DNA from: Oscillospiraceae bacterium
GTDB lineage: Bacteria > Bacillota > Clostridia > Oscillospirales > Oscillospiraceae
Direction of reading: 5' to 3'
Assembly (NCBI GenBank): GCA_910574635.1
Contig: CAJTCG010000009.1
Span: 62,001 to 126,000 of the forward strand
DNA length: 64,000 nt
Made by a program: the position numbers and the translations under genes. The notes under the pieces were generated by a model. It saw only the letters and a list, made by a program, of their open reading frames with translations. It did no database searches and was not told where the DNA came from. This document shows, piece after piece, positions 1 to 6,264 of this stretch. Every line of letters begins with the position of its first letter. Position 1 is the first letter of the stretch.

Positions 1-78
1 GAAGCTTTGAATCTCCTGTTCGGCCGGGAGGAGCTGGAGGCGCTTCTTGCGGAAGAGCCGGGCTTCGACAAAGTTTGA
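1..78 (+). CDS. 3' end of an unidentified gene
   Basis: Reading frame 1 is open from the first base to a TGA at 76-78 and gives the last 25 residues of a protein (ending ...LLAEEPGFDKV). The tail is acidic and leucine-rich. Too little is present to name a family. It belongs to the host chromosome left of the mobile element. Confidence 0.5.
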   Translation, partial: EALNLLFGREELEALLAEEPGFDKV

Positions 79-173
79 CAGGCTTTACGGGATGCCTGTG
101 TTATGCTGGAAGCAGAAAACGCCCGCGGCGCTTGGAAGAGGCGCGGGCCGGAGGAGGGAGCGGATTGCGCAAG

Positions 174-398
174 ATGCTGGTAGGAGAGGTCCCATGCCTG
201 TCGTCACAGGCGCGTTATTATCTGCTGGAGGAGGCCGGGAATTTCGGCGTCCAGATTGAGCTGGAGGGAGAAGAGGCGTCGGTGAGGGATCTCAGCCCCT
301 CCCGGCAGAAGGTCCAGGATTTGGCGGAGGCGCTGGTCCGGGGCACCGTAACGCCGGTGGGCCTGCGGGATGTGGTGGACGACTGGCTGCTGGAATAA
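174..398 (+). CDS. DUF6514-like small protein
   Basis: A 74-residue protein of unknown function. The pattern YYLLEEAGNFGVQIEL, then VRDLSPS, then VTPVGLRDVVDDWLLE at the C-terminus resembles the clostridial DUF6514 family, whose members end in a VTP..L.DVV.DWL motif. I chose the ATG at 174 because the family similarity starts there; the longer frame from 75 adds unlikely sequence. A GGAGGGAG purine stretch lies near 152-160, somewhat far for a ribosome binding site. A strong terminator follows at 430-472. Family recall is from memory. Confidence 0.65.
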   Translation: MLVGEVPCLSSQARYYLLEEAGNFGVQIELEGEEASVRDLSPSRQKVQDLAEALVRGTVTPVGLRDVVDDWLLE

Positions 399-429
399 GA
401 GGGCAACATTTACAAATTCTATATGCAAA

Positions 430-472
430 GAACAGCCCGTGACCGTTGAATAGCAATGGTCACGGGCTGTTC
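430..472 (+). terminator. Perfect 15-bp stem terminator
   Basis: GAACAGCCCGTGACC (430-444) pairs perfectly with 458-472 around a 13-nt loop and is followed by TTGATTTAATTTT. It ends the host transcript just left of the proposed attachment site, and its weaker U-tract may be partly rebuilt by the element insertion. Confidence 0.8.
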
Positions 473-482
473 TTGATTTAAT

Positions 483-505
483 TTTCCCTTATATTTTCCC
501 TTTAG
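483..505. repeat. Left attachment-site candidate (attL)
   Basis: The 23-bp sequence TTTCCCTTATATTTTCCC (483-500) plus TTTAG (501-505) recurs at 12806-12828 in the same orientation with one mismatch (A/T at position 11). It overlaps the stop codon of the integrase gene. Each copy is itself a near-tandem 12-mer (TTTTCCCTT-). Position next to the integrase and the phage-like content between the two copies support an att role; the exact crossover is not determined. Confidence 0.6.
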
Positions 506-1668
506 AGTTTCATAACGTCTTTGATGAAGGTCTCCATCCTTGCGGCGCTGTCCTGCTTCATGGCCTCCGTGACATGCCCATAGATGTCCAGCGTAAAGGC
601 GGCGGTTGCATGGCCCAGGTTGCCTTGTATGGTCTTGATATCGTCCCCCGCCCGGATGGAGTTTACGGCAAAGGTATGCCGAAGATCGTGAAATCGGAAT
701 CCCTCCAGCCCAATGGTGTCCCGGATGCCGGAAAACTCATGCTCCGCCGATTGCTGGAGTATCGGCCCACCGTCCCCGTCGGTGAAGACTAGGCCGCAAG
801 GATTAGCCCAAAGCGGCCCCGCTTTTAATCGCTGTTCCGCCTGTTTTGCTTTCTGCTTGCGCAGCACCTGGAGGGCAGAGGCGGCGGGGGTAACTGTTCG
901 GGGCTTGCCGCTCTTTGGCGTTGTAAATAGCGGCCCCCTTCGGAAATCGGCGGAGAGCTGCTTATCTATCGTGATCGTCCCCATGTCAAAGTCCACGGAA
1001 TCCCAGGTGAGGCCCAGGAGCTCCGAAAGGCGGAAGCCGGTGAACAGGGCCAGTGTCACTAAATGCTCTATCCGTGTCCCGGCGGCGGCGCAGATCAGCG
1101 CGGCGGCCTGTTCGTCTGTGGGCGGATGGATTTCTTTTCGCTCCGCCTTCGGCAGCACGCAGCGGGCGGCGGGATTCCTTGGTATGTAATTCAGCTCCAC
1201 CGCCTTTTCCATGGCGATATGCAGGACCCGATACAGAACGTGGACCGAAGAGGGCGCAAGGCCGTCCAGGCCGTTTATAAAATGCTGGACGGTGTGCGGG
1301 TGCAGCTCCTCCAGGCGGACGGCCCCCAGGCCGGGGCGGATATGGTTTTTGATATAGCTTTTGTAGGCATTGGCCGTGGTGGGCTTGACGTTGCCCAGGT
1401 AATCCCGCGTCCAGGTGTCCAGCCATTGCCCCACGGTGAGCCGGGACGGGTCCGTATAGGTCCCGGAGTTGACGGCCACGGCGGCGGCTTGGAGCTTTTC
1501 CCGGACCTCCCTCTGTGTCTTGCCGGTAAAGGAACGCTGGACCTGCTTTCCCGTGCCGGGGTCCCGGCCCGTTGTAATCCGGGCCTCCCAATAGGTATAC
1601 TCTTTCCCGTCCCGCATGACGGCCTTTTTGCGGATGGTCCCGCCTCCCTTAGCTCCCTTTTTTGCCAT
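502..1668 (-). CDS. int: Tyrosine-type site-specific integrase
   Basis: A 388-residue phage/ICE integrase that would catalyse insertion and excision of the element. Visible parts: a basic N-terminal arm-binding domain (about residues 5-60, AP2-like), a SAM-like core-binding domain (about 65-150, LTVGQWLDTW...YIKNHIRPGLG), and the catalytic domain with the first Arg in FTGFRLSELLGL, HxxR in FHDLRHTFA, and the nucleophilic Tyr in LDIYGHV. The ATG at 1668 is preferred over an upstream one because it follows the leader hairpin discussed separately. The gene reads toward the left end and its stop codon lies inside the att repeat, the usual arrangement. Confidence 0.93.
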   Translation of the reverse strand: MAKKGAKGGGTIRKKAVMRDGKEYTYWEARITTGRDPGTGKQVQRSFTGKTQREVREKLQAAAVAVNSGTYTDPSRLTVGQWLDTWTRDYLGNVKPTTANAYKSYIKNHIRPGLGAVRLEELHPHTVQHFINGLDGLAPSSVHVLYRVLHIAMEKAVELNYIPRNPAARCVLPKAERKEIHPPTDEQAAALICAAAGTRIEHLVTLALFTGFRLSELLGLTWDSVDFDMGTITIDKQLSADFRRGPLFTTPKSGKPRTVTPAASALQVLRKQKAKQAEQRLKAGPLWANPCGLVFTDGDGGPILQQSAEHEFSGIRDTIGLEGFRFHDLRHTFAVNSIRAGDDIKTIQGNLGHATAAFTLDIYGHVTEAMKQDSAARMETFIKDVMKL

Positions 1669-1760
1669 AAAAAACACCTGTCCTTTCAAAAATGGTTGCA
1701 ATGAACCAAGGACAGGTGTTATAATAACGCTGTTCTAGGGCGCTATTATCGGGCCTGTCC
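1669..1760 (-). promoter_or_regulatory. Candidate terminator/antiterminator leader of int
   Basis: Read on the reverse strand, AACACCTGTCCTT (1720-1708) pairs perfectly with AAGGACAGGTGTT (1685-1673) and is followed at once by six T and the int ATG: an intrinsic terminator that also covers the region where a ribosome would bind. Upstream, GGACAGG (1760-1754) can instead pair with CCTGTCC of the same arm (1716-1710), extended by a 10-bp helix ATAATAGCGC/GCGTTATTAT that contains one G-U wobble. The two folds exclude each other. This is seen in sequence; the regulatory role is inferred. Confidence 0.6.
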
Positions 1761-1817
1761 CGGTCATAGTTCCGAAGCCGTCCAGGGGTTGCCGCCCCTG
1801 GGCGGTTTCTTTATGCG

Positions 1818-1919
1818 CAAATTCGCAGACGCTTGCGAATTTGCGGTTACTTCCCAAATTCGTCAGCGCTGACGAATTTCCCGGTATTCATCCAAATCCG
1901 CAAGTGCTTGCGGACTTGG
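1818..1919. repeat. Three 24-28-bp palindromes left of the P-loop gene
   Basis: Palindromes lie at 1818-1843 (10-bp arms CAAATTCGCA, 6-nt centre), 1856-1879 (perfect, AAATTCGTCAGC and its complement) and 1892-1919 (imperfect, CCAAATCCGCAAG arm). They share the outline AAAT-N-CG...CG-N-ATTT with related copies at 2618-2641 and 2701-2726. The interval 1669-2013 otherwise contains no gene. Confidence 0.75.
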
Positions 1920-2013
1920 TCCCGCCTGACCAGCTTTAAAATTCGATGCGGGGGCAAATTTGAAAAACGACCACGCGGGCGGATTTGAACTCGGAAAGCG
2001 CTTCCCGATTTGC

Positions 2014-2589
2014 CTACCGCTCCGGGGCCTCCCCCTTCAGGTACTCGGCAAGCTCCGCAATCCAGCGGGGGCGGCGCTCCCCTTCCAGAATCAATTCCCC
2101 GTTCCGGTAGGCCGCCACTTCGACAAAGCCGTTGTCGTTGTCATAGAAGGCGGCTTCGTCGCAGAAGGGCAGGACAGCCCGCAGGGCCTCCCAGCGGCCC
2201 GCAAAGCGCCGCTCTACGTCCGCCTCGCCGATATCGTGTCCGCCGCGGGCAACCCGGTTGGCGATGCGCCGCTTGCTCTCCTCCGCCGTATCGAGGCCGA
2301 CGTAGTAGAGCCGGATGTAATAGCCCGCCTCCTTGGCCCGCTTGGCGGCGGCCTTCGGGCGGTGGCCGGAGAGGGTGGTTTCCTGGGTGAAGCTTACGCC
2401 GTCCCGGATGCAGTCCTCCATAATGCGGATTGCCCGCTTGCCACCCTCCAGAGCCTTCCCGCCCATTTGGGCGGTGATCTTGTCCACGTCGACAATGACC
2501 CCCAGGTCCGTTGTCCGGCTCTTGAGTACGCCGGTGAAGCTGCTTTTTCCGACGCCGTTGACGCCGCCGACTATCGTGTAAATCTTCAT
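2014..2589 (-). CDS. P-loop NTPase / zeta-toxin-like kinase
   Basis: A 191-residue protein with a Walker A motif GGVNGVGKSS at residues 7-16 and the layout of zeta-toxin/UDP-N-acetylglucosamine-kinase-like proteins: DVDKITAQMGG after the first strand, SFTQETTLSG (residues about 80-90), then YYIRLYYVGLDTAEESKRRIANRVARGGHDI, which matches the family's R...R.GGHDI segment. Zeta toxins phosphorylate UDP-GlcNAc; some relatives are chromosomal NTPases with no toxicity. No epsilon-antitoxin gene is adjacent, so toxin function is not established. The ATG at 2589 follows AGGAGGAAGC. The gene sits alone, oriented with int, and is bracketed by the palindrome family. Confidence 0.8.
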   Translation of the reverse strand: MKIYTIVGGVNGVGKSSFTGVLKSRTTDLGVIVDVDKITAQMGGKALEGGKRAIRIMEDCIRDGVSFTQETTLSGHRPKAAAKRAKEAGYYIRLYYVGLDTAEESKRRIANRVARGGHDIGEADVERRFAGRWEALRAVLPFCDEAAFYDNDNGFVEVAAYRNGELILEGERRPRWIAELAEYLKGEAPER

Positions 2590-2617
2590 GCTTCCTCCTG
2601 AGCGTTTGGCGTCGCTC

Positions 2618-2726
2618 AAATACGAACGCGCTTTCGTATTTCAAAACAATCCGGCCAAATCCCGCGCCGGTGCGGGGTTTGGTTTCGTTTGCGGTCCCTA
2701 CAAATCCGCAACCGGTTGCGGATTTG
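2618..2726. repeat. Two further palindromes right of the P-loop gene
   Basis: 2618-2641 is a 24-bp palindrome (arm AAATACGAA, 22 of 24 positions symmetric). 2701-2726 is a perfect 26-bp palindrome (arm CAAATCCGCAACC). They complete a family of five around the 2014-2589 gene. The variable bases change on both arms together. The interval 2590-2906 holds these, one 19-bp operator-like palindrome and the toxin leader. Confidence 0.75.
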
Positions 2727-2754
2727 CCCGCAGCGCCGCCCCAGCCCCCGGCCA

Positions 2755-2773
2755 TGTGTCCAAGTTGGACACA
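2755..2773. promoter_or_regulatory. 19-bp palindrome, copy 1
   Basis: TGTGTCCAAGTTGGACACA is a perfect inverted repeat of 9-bp arms around one base. Further copies are at 4631, 7775, 7880 and 12511, and a degenerate one at 6934. This copy lies about 130 bp upstream of the small toxin gene. Confidence 0.7.
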
Positions 2774-2906
2774 ACCGGAAAACCCGGCTTGCGCTTTTTA
2801 TCGAAGTGTGGTATGTCCCCTTGGCGCTGCTATTGACGGTGGACGGTTGGCCCCTCGACAGGGGGCAGCTTCTTGCCCCCTGATCTTCGGAAAGGGGGGC
2901 TGCCCT

Positions 2907-2993
2907 ATGATCACATATTCAGAGCTGTTCCAGTTCTGCCTTGTCATCATCGGACTTTGCGGCCTGTTCATTCAGGTATACAAAAAGAAGTAA
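2907..2993 (+). CDS. 28-residue membrane toxin (holin-like, type I TA)
   Basis: MITYSELFQFCLVIIGLCGL (residues 1-20) continues FIQVYKKK: one hydrophobic membrane segment followed by a basic tail, the form of the putative holin-like toxin family (Fst/TxpA-like peptides) that act by damaging the host membrane when made in excess. AAAGGGGGG lies 9 nt upstream of the ATG. A weak promoter TTGCGC-17-TATGTC (2789-2817) and a 5'-leader hairpin (2859-2882, CAGGGGGCA/TGCCCCCTG) precede it. A bidirectional terminator follows at 2987-3025, and an antisense promoter faces it. Confidence 0.75.
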   Translation: MITYSELFQFCLVIIGLCGLFIQVYKKK

Positions 2994-3110
2994 CCGCCCC
3001 AGGCTCCAACCAAGGCGGTTACTTCTTTGTAACGAAACTTTGGGGGCCTAACCGTCTGCCGACAGCGCCCCACCTCCTGGGGGACCCCAATCCCTCGGGA
3101 GGCTTTCCTA
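2982..3110 (-). ncRNA. Candidate antisense antitoxin RNA
   Basis: The promoter at 3116-3144 would start a reverse-strand transcript near 3109 that runs toward the toxin gene and ends at the same hairpin (2987-3025), where the reverse strand has CTTTTTG. The ~125-nt RNA would overlap the 3' end of the toxin mRNA, as RNA II does in Enterococcus par/Fst. It also contains a CCTCC/GGAGG stem (about 3072-3105). No transcript has been measured; ends are predicted. Confidence 0.55.
2987..3025. terminator. Shared bidirectional terminator of the TA module
   Basis: GAAGTAACCGCC (2987-2998) pairs perfectly with GGCGGTTACTTC (3014-3025). On the forward strand TTTGT follows; on the reverse strand CTTTTTG follows. 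The toxin stop codon (2991-2993) lies inside the stem. Confidence 0.8.
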
Positions 3111-3115
3111 TGTTC

Positions 3116-3144
3116 AGTATAACCGCCCTGTATGGTTTTGTCAA
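3116..3144 (-). promoter_or_regulatory. Consensus promoter for antisense RNA
   Basis: On the reverse strand TTGACA (3144-3139), 17 bp, then TATACT (3121-3116). No protein frame with a ribosome binding site follows in that direction before the toxin gene, which points to an RNA product. Confidence 0.7.
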
Positions 3145-3275
3145 GCCGTTCCCCTCTGGGGGGAGCGGCTTTTATTTGCGCCGGGACCTTTCAGACCTTG
3201 CCGCTGAAACTGGGATAAGTTTTCAAAAACATGATATCTCAATAAATCGCATATGTCAATAGTTTGAGATAAAAA

Positions 3276-3743
3276 TTATATTCCATCGAGGCCTTCTTCA
3301 TCCCAGCCATAAATCCGTGACGTATCTTCTGGCAGTTCTTCTGCTGACGGATGTTGCGGATGACCAAACCAAGCTAAAGTGTAAATAATCGTGGAGTATC
3401 CGGAACCGTCCTCCCGAAATTCCCTATCATCCCCAATGTGTACAAGTCTCCATCCTTTGCGAAGATACAGATTCACTTTATCAATAATTTCTTCGGTAAT
3501 TATTTTGGTTGCTAACTGCAAATCGTGGACAACGGGGTGTATTTCATCAGGTTTTTCCGCCTCTCCCATTAGATAACTTGGGCTGACACCAAATAAATCA
3601 GAAAACTTAAGAACTAATCTACTTGGAATGTTCCGTTGGTCATTTTCGTACTGACTGATAGTGTTTTGCTTAACGCCAACATATGAAGCCAATTCAGATT
3701 GTGACCATCCCTGTTTTTTTCTCAATTCTGCTATCTTGTTCAT
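3276..3743 (-). CDS. CI-like XRE-family repressor
   Basis: A 155-residue regulator. Residues 1-60 form a HTH_3 domain (IAELRKKQGWSQSELASYVGVKQNTISQYEN). The C-terminal part (about 75-155, IHPVVHDLQLATKIITEEIIDKVNLYLRKGWRLVHIG) is unlike the LexA-type peptidase domain of lambda CI: it carries no Ser-Lys protease motif that I can see, so induction would not be by self-cleavage. The ATG at 3743 is chosen because GAGGTG lies 6 nt upstream; an upstream GTG overlaps that site. It is divergent from the Cro-like gene at 3866, the standard lysogeny-switch layout. Confidence 0.85.
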   Translation of the reverse strand: MNKIAELRKKQGWSQSELASYVGVKQNTISQYENDQRNIPSRLVLKFSDLFGVSPSYLMGEAEKPDEIHPVVHDLQLATKIITEEIIDKVNLYLRKGWRLVHIGDDREFREDGSGYSTIIYTLAWFGHPQHPSAEELPEDTSRIYGWDEEGLDGI

Positions 3744-3802
3744 GCCTTTCACCTCTTTACTAGGATATCACATAAAGCGATTGAAAGAAACAGTTAAAAG
3801 GA

Positions 3803-3846
3803 ATATCTCAAAATATCTTGACAAGAGATACATTTTGAGATATTAT
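3803..3846 (+). promoter_or_regulatory. Rightward promoter with overlapping operator
   Basis: TTGACA (3818-3823), 17 bp, TATTAT (3841-3846): a near-consensus promoter for the rightward genes. It is embedded in an inverted repeat with arms ATATCTCAAAATATCT (3803-3818) and AGATACATTTTGAGATAT (3826-3843). The half-site TATCTCAA also occurs at 3235-3242 facing TTGAGATA at 3264-3271, beyond the end of the repressor gene. Binding by the CI/Cro-like proteins is inferred. Confidence 0.7.
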
Positions 3847-3865
3847 GCGATACGGGGGTGAAATC

Positions 3866-4108
3866 ATGCTTTCGGAAAAAATCAAAAAATACCGTTTAGA
3901 CAATGGGTTGACGCAAGAAGAACTGGCAAAAGCGTTACATTCGTCCCAAAATACTATCTCCAATTATGAAAACGGGATTCGTACTCCAACCGTGAAGAAG
4001 CTAATTGCCATTGCAACGTTATTTGGATGCAGTGTATCTGATTTAATTGGGGAATGCTCCTATTCTCCGGCCCCGTCACCCCCGGGGGCGGAGCGGCCCA
4101 GCGCGTAG
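3866..4108 (+). CDS. Cro-like XRE-family regulator
   Basis: An 80-residue protein made almost wholly of a HTH_3 domain: LSEKIKKYRLDNGLTQEELA then KALHSSQNTISNYENGIRTPT. The C-terminal 15 residues (SPAPSPPGAERPSA) are low complexity. GGGGTG lies 7 nt before the ATG at 3866. It is the first gene after the rightward promoter and divergent from the CI-like gene, so it probably antagonises that repressor. Confidence 0.82.
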   Translation: MLSEKIKKYRLDNGLTQEELAKALHSSQNTISNYENGIRTPTVKKLIAIATLFGCSVSDLIGECSYSPAPSPPGAERPSA

Positions 4109-4178
4109 GAAAGAGGATAGCATGGGGCAAGAAATCATTTTGTCTCTGCCCTACGCAAAGAAAGGAGGTGGCAAACGA

Positions 4179-4379
4179 ATGGACACGGACAGCGAGGCGA
4201 TTCTGAAGGACGTGGAAAACCACGATAAGCGAAAAATCGTTCTAAAGAATATCGCCTTTGCGCTGCTGGAACAGTGCAAAGGCGAAAACCTGACGATAAA
4301 AGAGCTTGAATCGGTTTTAGAAACCGTCAGGTACTATTCTGCGGAAACTACTCTCCGCGACGGATTAAGGCTTCAATGA
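4179..4379 (+). CDS. Small hypothetical protein
   Basis: A 66-residue charged, helical protein (MDTDSEAILKDVENHDKRKI...). The start is set by AAAGGAGGTG ending 8 nt before the ATG at 4179; an in-frame ATG at 4122 lacks such a site. The C-terminal half KELESVLETVRYYSAETTLRDG suggests two helices. Family not recognised. It is convergent with the next gene, with one base between the two stop codons. Confidence 0.65.
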   Translation: MDTDSEAILKDVENHDKRKIVLKNIAFALLEQCKGENLTIKELESVLETVRYYSAETTLRDGLRLQ

Positions 4380-4380
4380 A

Positions 4381-4530
4381 CTAGTCGGAACGATTGCGGA
4401 AAAAACCATAAGCGGCGCAGTAGTCCTCCAGCATCTTTTGAAGCTGAATTTGCGGCCTCTCGGTATCAACAACCTGCTGGGAAACCGCAAACGCCGTGGC
4501 TAAATCCTGGGCCATTTTCTCATGATCCAT
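4381..4530 (-). CDS. Small hypothetical protein on the reverse strand
   Basis: A 49-residue protein (MDHEKMAQDLATAFAVSQQV...YGFFRNRSD). The evidence for it is a strong AAGGAGGTGGG ribosome binding site before the ATG at 4530 on the reverse strand and a stop exactly abutting the convergent gene. It is the only reverse-strand gene between 3743 and the right end of the element. Function unknown. Confidence 0.55.
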   Translation of the reverse strand: MDHEKMAQDLATAFAVSQQVVDTERPQIQLQKMLEDYCAAYGFFRNRSD

Positions 4531-4630
4531 AAACCCACCTCCTTTCTCCGCCCACATTCTACCACGGGGTAGGGGGAGGGACAAGAGGAAAGGAGGGCCA
4601 GCGCCGCACCCTGACCGGGCGCGTAAAAAA

Positions 4631-4649
4631 TGTGTCCAAGTTGGACACC
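4631..4649. promoter_or_regulatory. 19-bp palindrome, copy 2
   Basis: TGTGTCCAAGTTGGACACC, 18 of 19 positions match copy 1. It ends 3 nt before the GGAAGGAGG ribosome binding site of the gene starting at 4669 and lies in the gap between the reverse-strand gene and the operon. Confidence 0.7.
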
Positions 4650-4668
4650 AGGGAAGGAGGAAAACGAC

Positions 4669-4959
4669 ATGAAACAAAGTGTAATTAACGGTATCGGCTG
4701 GGCCGCAAAAGGCTATGAAAGCCATGAGTTGCAGTCATTTTGGGAAAAGCCTCGGCCCAGCGGCCCAGCAGAACCGGACAAGCTGGAGGAGCTGCTGAAA
4801 TCCATCGGCGTTGACACCGAAACGGAAAATCAAATCATGGAGGAGGTCCTGGACAGAGGCACGGACAGCGAAACGCGGGGCTTTCGGAACGGCTTCCGGC
4901 TGGCGGTGCGGATGATGACGGAGTGTCTGGCGGACCCGGAGGAAGGGGAACACACATGA
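4669..4959 (+). CDS. Hypothetical protein, first of an overlapping chain
   Basis: 96 residues (MKQSVINGIGWAAKGYESHE...). The C-terminal GFRNGFRLAVRMMTECL resembles the G.RLG.RL helix seen in small proteins of clostridial mobile elements (DUF6809-like), which is a weak resemblance. GGAAGGAGG precedes the ATG by about 9 nt. It begins a run of eight genes (4669-7708) whose starts overlap the preceding stops, suggesting one translationally coupled operon. Confidence 0.65.
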   Translation: MKQSVINGIGWAAKGYESHELQSFWEKPRPSGPAEPDKLEELLKSIGVDTETENQIMEEVLDRGTDSETRGFRNGFRLAVRMMTECLADPEEGEHT

Positions 4960-5315
4960 ATCAGGATTATTACATAGGCTCACGCTGTCCTCCGGCGCAG
5001 TTCGCCGGGCGGCAGAACTGGCCCCCGGAGACCTTGCCGCCCGGCCTTCCGTGGTGGTTTTACGGCCCTCCGGCAGCCCCGGCGCAGCGGCTTCCCCCGC
5101 CCCAGGCTCCGGCTTCTGTCATACCAGGCGGCGTGCCGAAGCTGGCGTACAGCGTGGAGGAGGCCGCCGAGGCCCTGGGCGTGTCCCGGTCGTTGGTCTA
5201 TCGGCTGATTCATCAAAGCGGCTTCCCGTCGGTGAAGCTCCGGGGGCGGCGGCTGATCTCCGCCGAACTGCTGGCGGAGTGGGTGCGGCTCCAGGCGGGA
5301 GGCGGGACCTTGTGA
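4956..5315 (+). CDS. Excisionase-like HTH protein
   Basis: 119 residues. Residues 1-60 are proline-rich and probably unstructured (PPETLPPGLPWWFYGPPAAP). Residues 68-115 form a MerR/Xis-type winged helix of the HTH_17 kind (AYSVEEAAEALGVSRSLVYR, then KLRGRRLISAELLAEWV). In integrative elements such proteins serve as excisionase or as transcription factor; which applies here is not shown. Start overlaps the previous stop (ATGA). Confidence 0.75.
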   Translation: MNQDYYIGSRCPPAQFAGRQNWPPETLPPGLPWWFYGPPAAPAQRLPPPQAPASVIPGGVPKLAYSVEEAAEALGVSRSLVYRLIHQSGFPSVKLRGRRLISAELLAEWVRLQAGGGTL

Positions 5316-5527
5316 ACGCGGAAAAACGTCCTCCCGGCGTTATGCTGTATTTCGCCGAAACACGGCCCTTGCTGGCCCTGATGAGCAACGAGGAGCGGGG
5401 GCAGCTTTTCGCGGCGATTCTGGACTATGCCGAATATGACGTTGAGCCGGTTCTAGGGGACCGGCTGGCGGCAGCGTGGCCATTTATCAAGGGCAAAATA
5501 GACCGGGAAATGGAGAAAAAGCAATGA
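5312..5527 (+). CDS. DUF6291-like phage protein
   Basis: 71 residues beginning at a GTG (GTGA overlap with the previous stop; GGCGGGAGGCGGGA upstream). The pattern RPPGVMLYFAETRPLLALMS, then GQLFAAILDYAEYDVEP, then AAWPFIKGKIDRE matches DUF6291-type small proteins found directly upstream of phage replication initiators in Firmicutes. Function unknown; position supports a role in replication. Family name is from memory. Confidence 0.7.
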   Translation: MNAEKRPPGVMLYFAETRPLLALMSNEERGQLFAAILDYAEYDVEPVLGDRLAAAWPFIKGKIDREMEKKQ

Positions 5528-6264
5528 CAAAAGCGGAAATTATCAGCGCGGAGGCCAGCGGCGGCGGAATGTTCCTTGTCATTCCGTCTGTGGTCATGCT
5601 GGACGAATCTCTGTCTCTTTCCGCGAAAATGCTTTACGGAATTATCACCTGGAAGAGCAACGAAAATTCCTGTTGCTGGTGCACAAACCGGACCTTTGGG
5701 GACGTGCTTGGAATTTCACAAAAAAGAGTGTCCGCTTTGATTGCCGGACTGAAAGAAGCGGGGCATATCGACGTTGAAATTATCCGGGATGACGAGACCG
5801 GACAGATCATCCGGCGCAATATTTATCCCGTGGTAAAGAGCGCGCGAAAAATTTCACCCCCTATCCCTGAAAATGAGGATACCCCCTCCCTGAAAAAAGG
5901 GATACCTCCCCCTGAAAATGAGGAGGAGAAATATAAATATAAATATAAAAAACACCCTATAGCCCCTCAAGGGGCGCAATCGCCGGATTGTCTTTTTGAG
6001 GGTTTTTGGAAAGCGTATCCCCGGAAGGAAAACCGGGCGGCGGCCTTGCGGGCCTGGAAGAAGCTGGCCCCGGATTTGGAGCTTTGCCATATCATGGCGG
6101 ACGCTTTGCGCTGGCAGCGGGAGACGGACCAATGGACCCAGGACGGCGGGCAGTTCATCCCTTCCCCGGCCTCGTGGCTCCGTGGACGGCGCTGGGAGGA
6201 CGAACCGGGCCCGAGGGAGTGGGGGACAAGATATCTGGAGGAGGAAGGATATGACGGCATTTGA
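5524..6264 (+). CDS. Phage-type replication initiation protein
   Basis: 246 residues. The N-terminal ~100 residues are a winged-helix domain of the replisome-organiser / RepO type (VVMLDESLSLSAKMLYGIIT, then LGISQKRVSALIAGLKEAGH). A charged linker with repeated EEKYKYKYKK follows. The C-terminal part FEGFWKAYPRKENRAAALRA and FIPSPASWLRGRRWEDE is typical of phage replication proteins that load the helicase. Start overlaps the previous stop. This makes the element the owner of a theta-type initiator as well as an HUH Rep (8475). Confidence 0.8.
   Translation: MTKAEIISAEASGGGMFLVIPSVVMLDESLSLSAKMLYGIITWKSNENSCCWCTNRTFGDVLGISQKRVSALIAGLKEAGHIDVEIIRDDETGQIIRRNIYPVVKSARKISPPIPENEDTPSLKKGIPPPENEEEKYKYKYKKHPIAPQGAQSPDCLFEGFWKAYPRKENRAAALRAWKKLAPDLELCHIMADALRWQRETDQWTQDGGQFIPSPASWLRGRRWEDEPGPREWGTRYLEEEGYDGI

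Noticed and set aside
2014-2589. A full epsilon-zeta toxin-antitoxin pair
   Set aside because: No small antitoxin gene is adjacent to the P-loop gene on either side; only palindromes and regulatory DNA are found.
4630-4725. Peptide starts reading MCPSWT at the 19-bp palindromes
   Set aside because: These frames arise because the palindrome contains ATGTGTCCAAGTTGG; the true starts downstream have ribosome binding sites.
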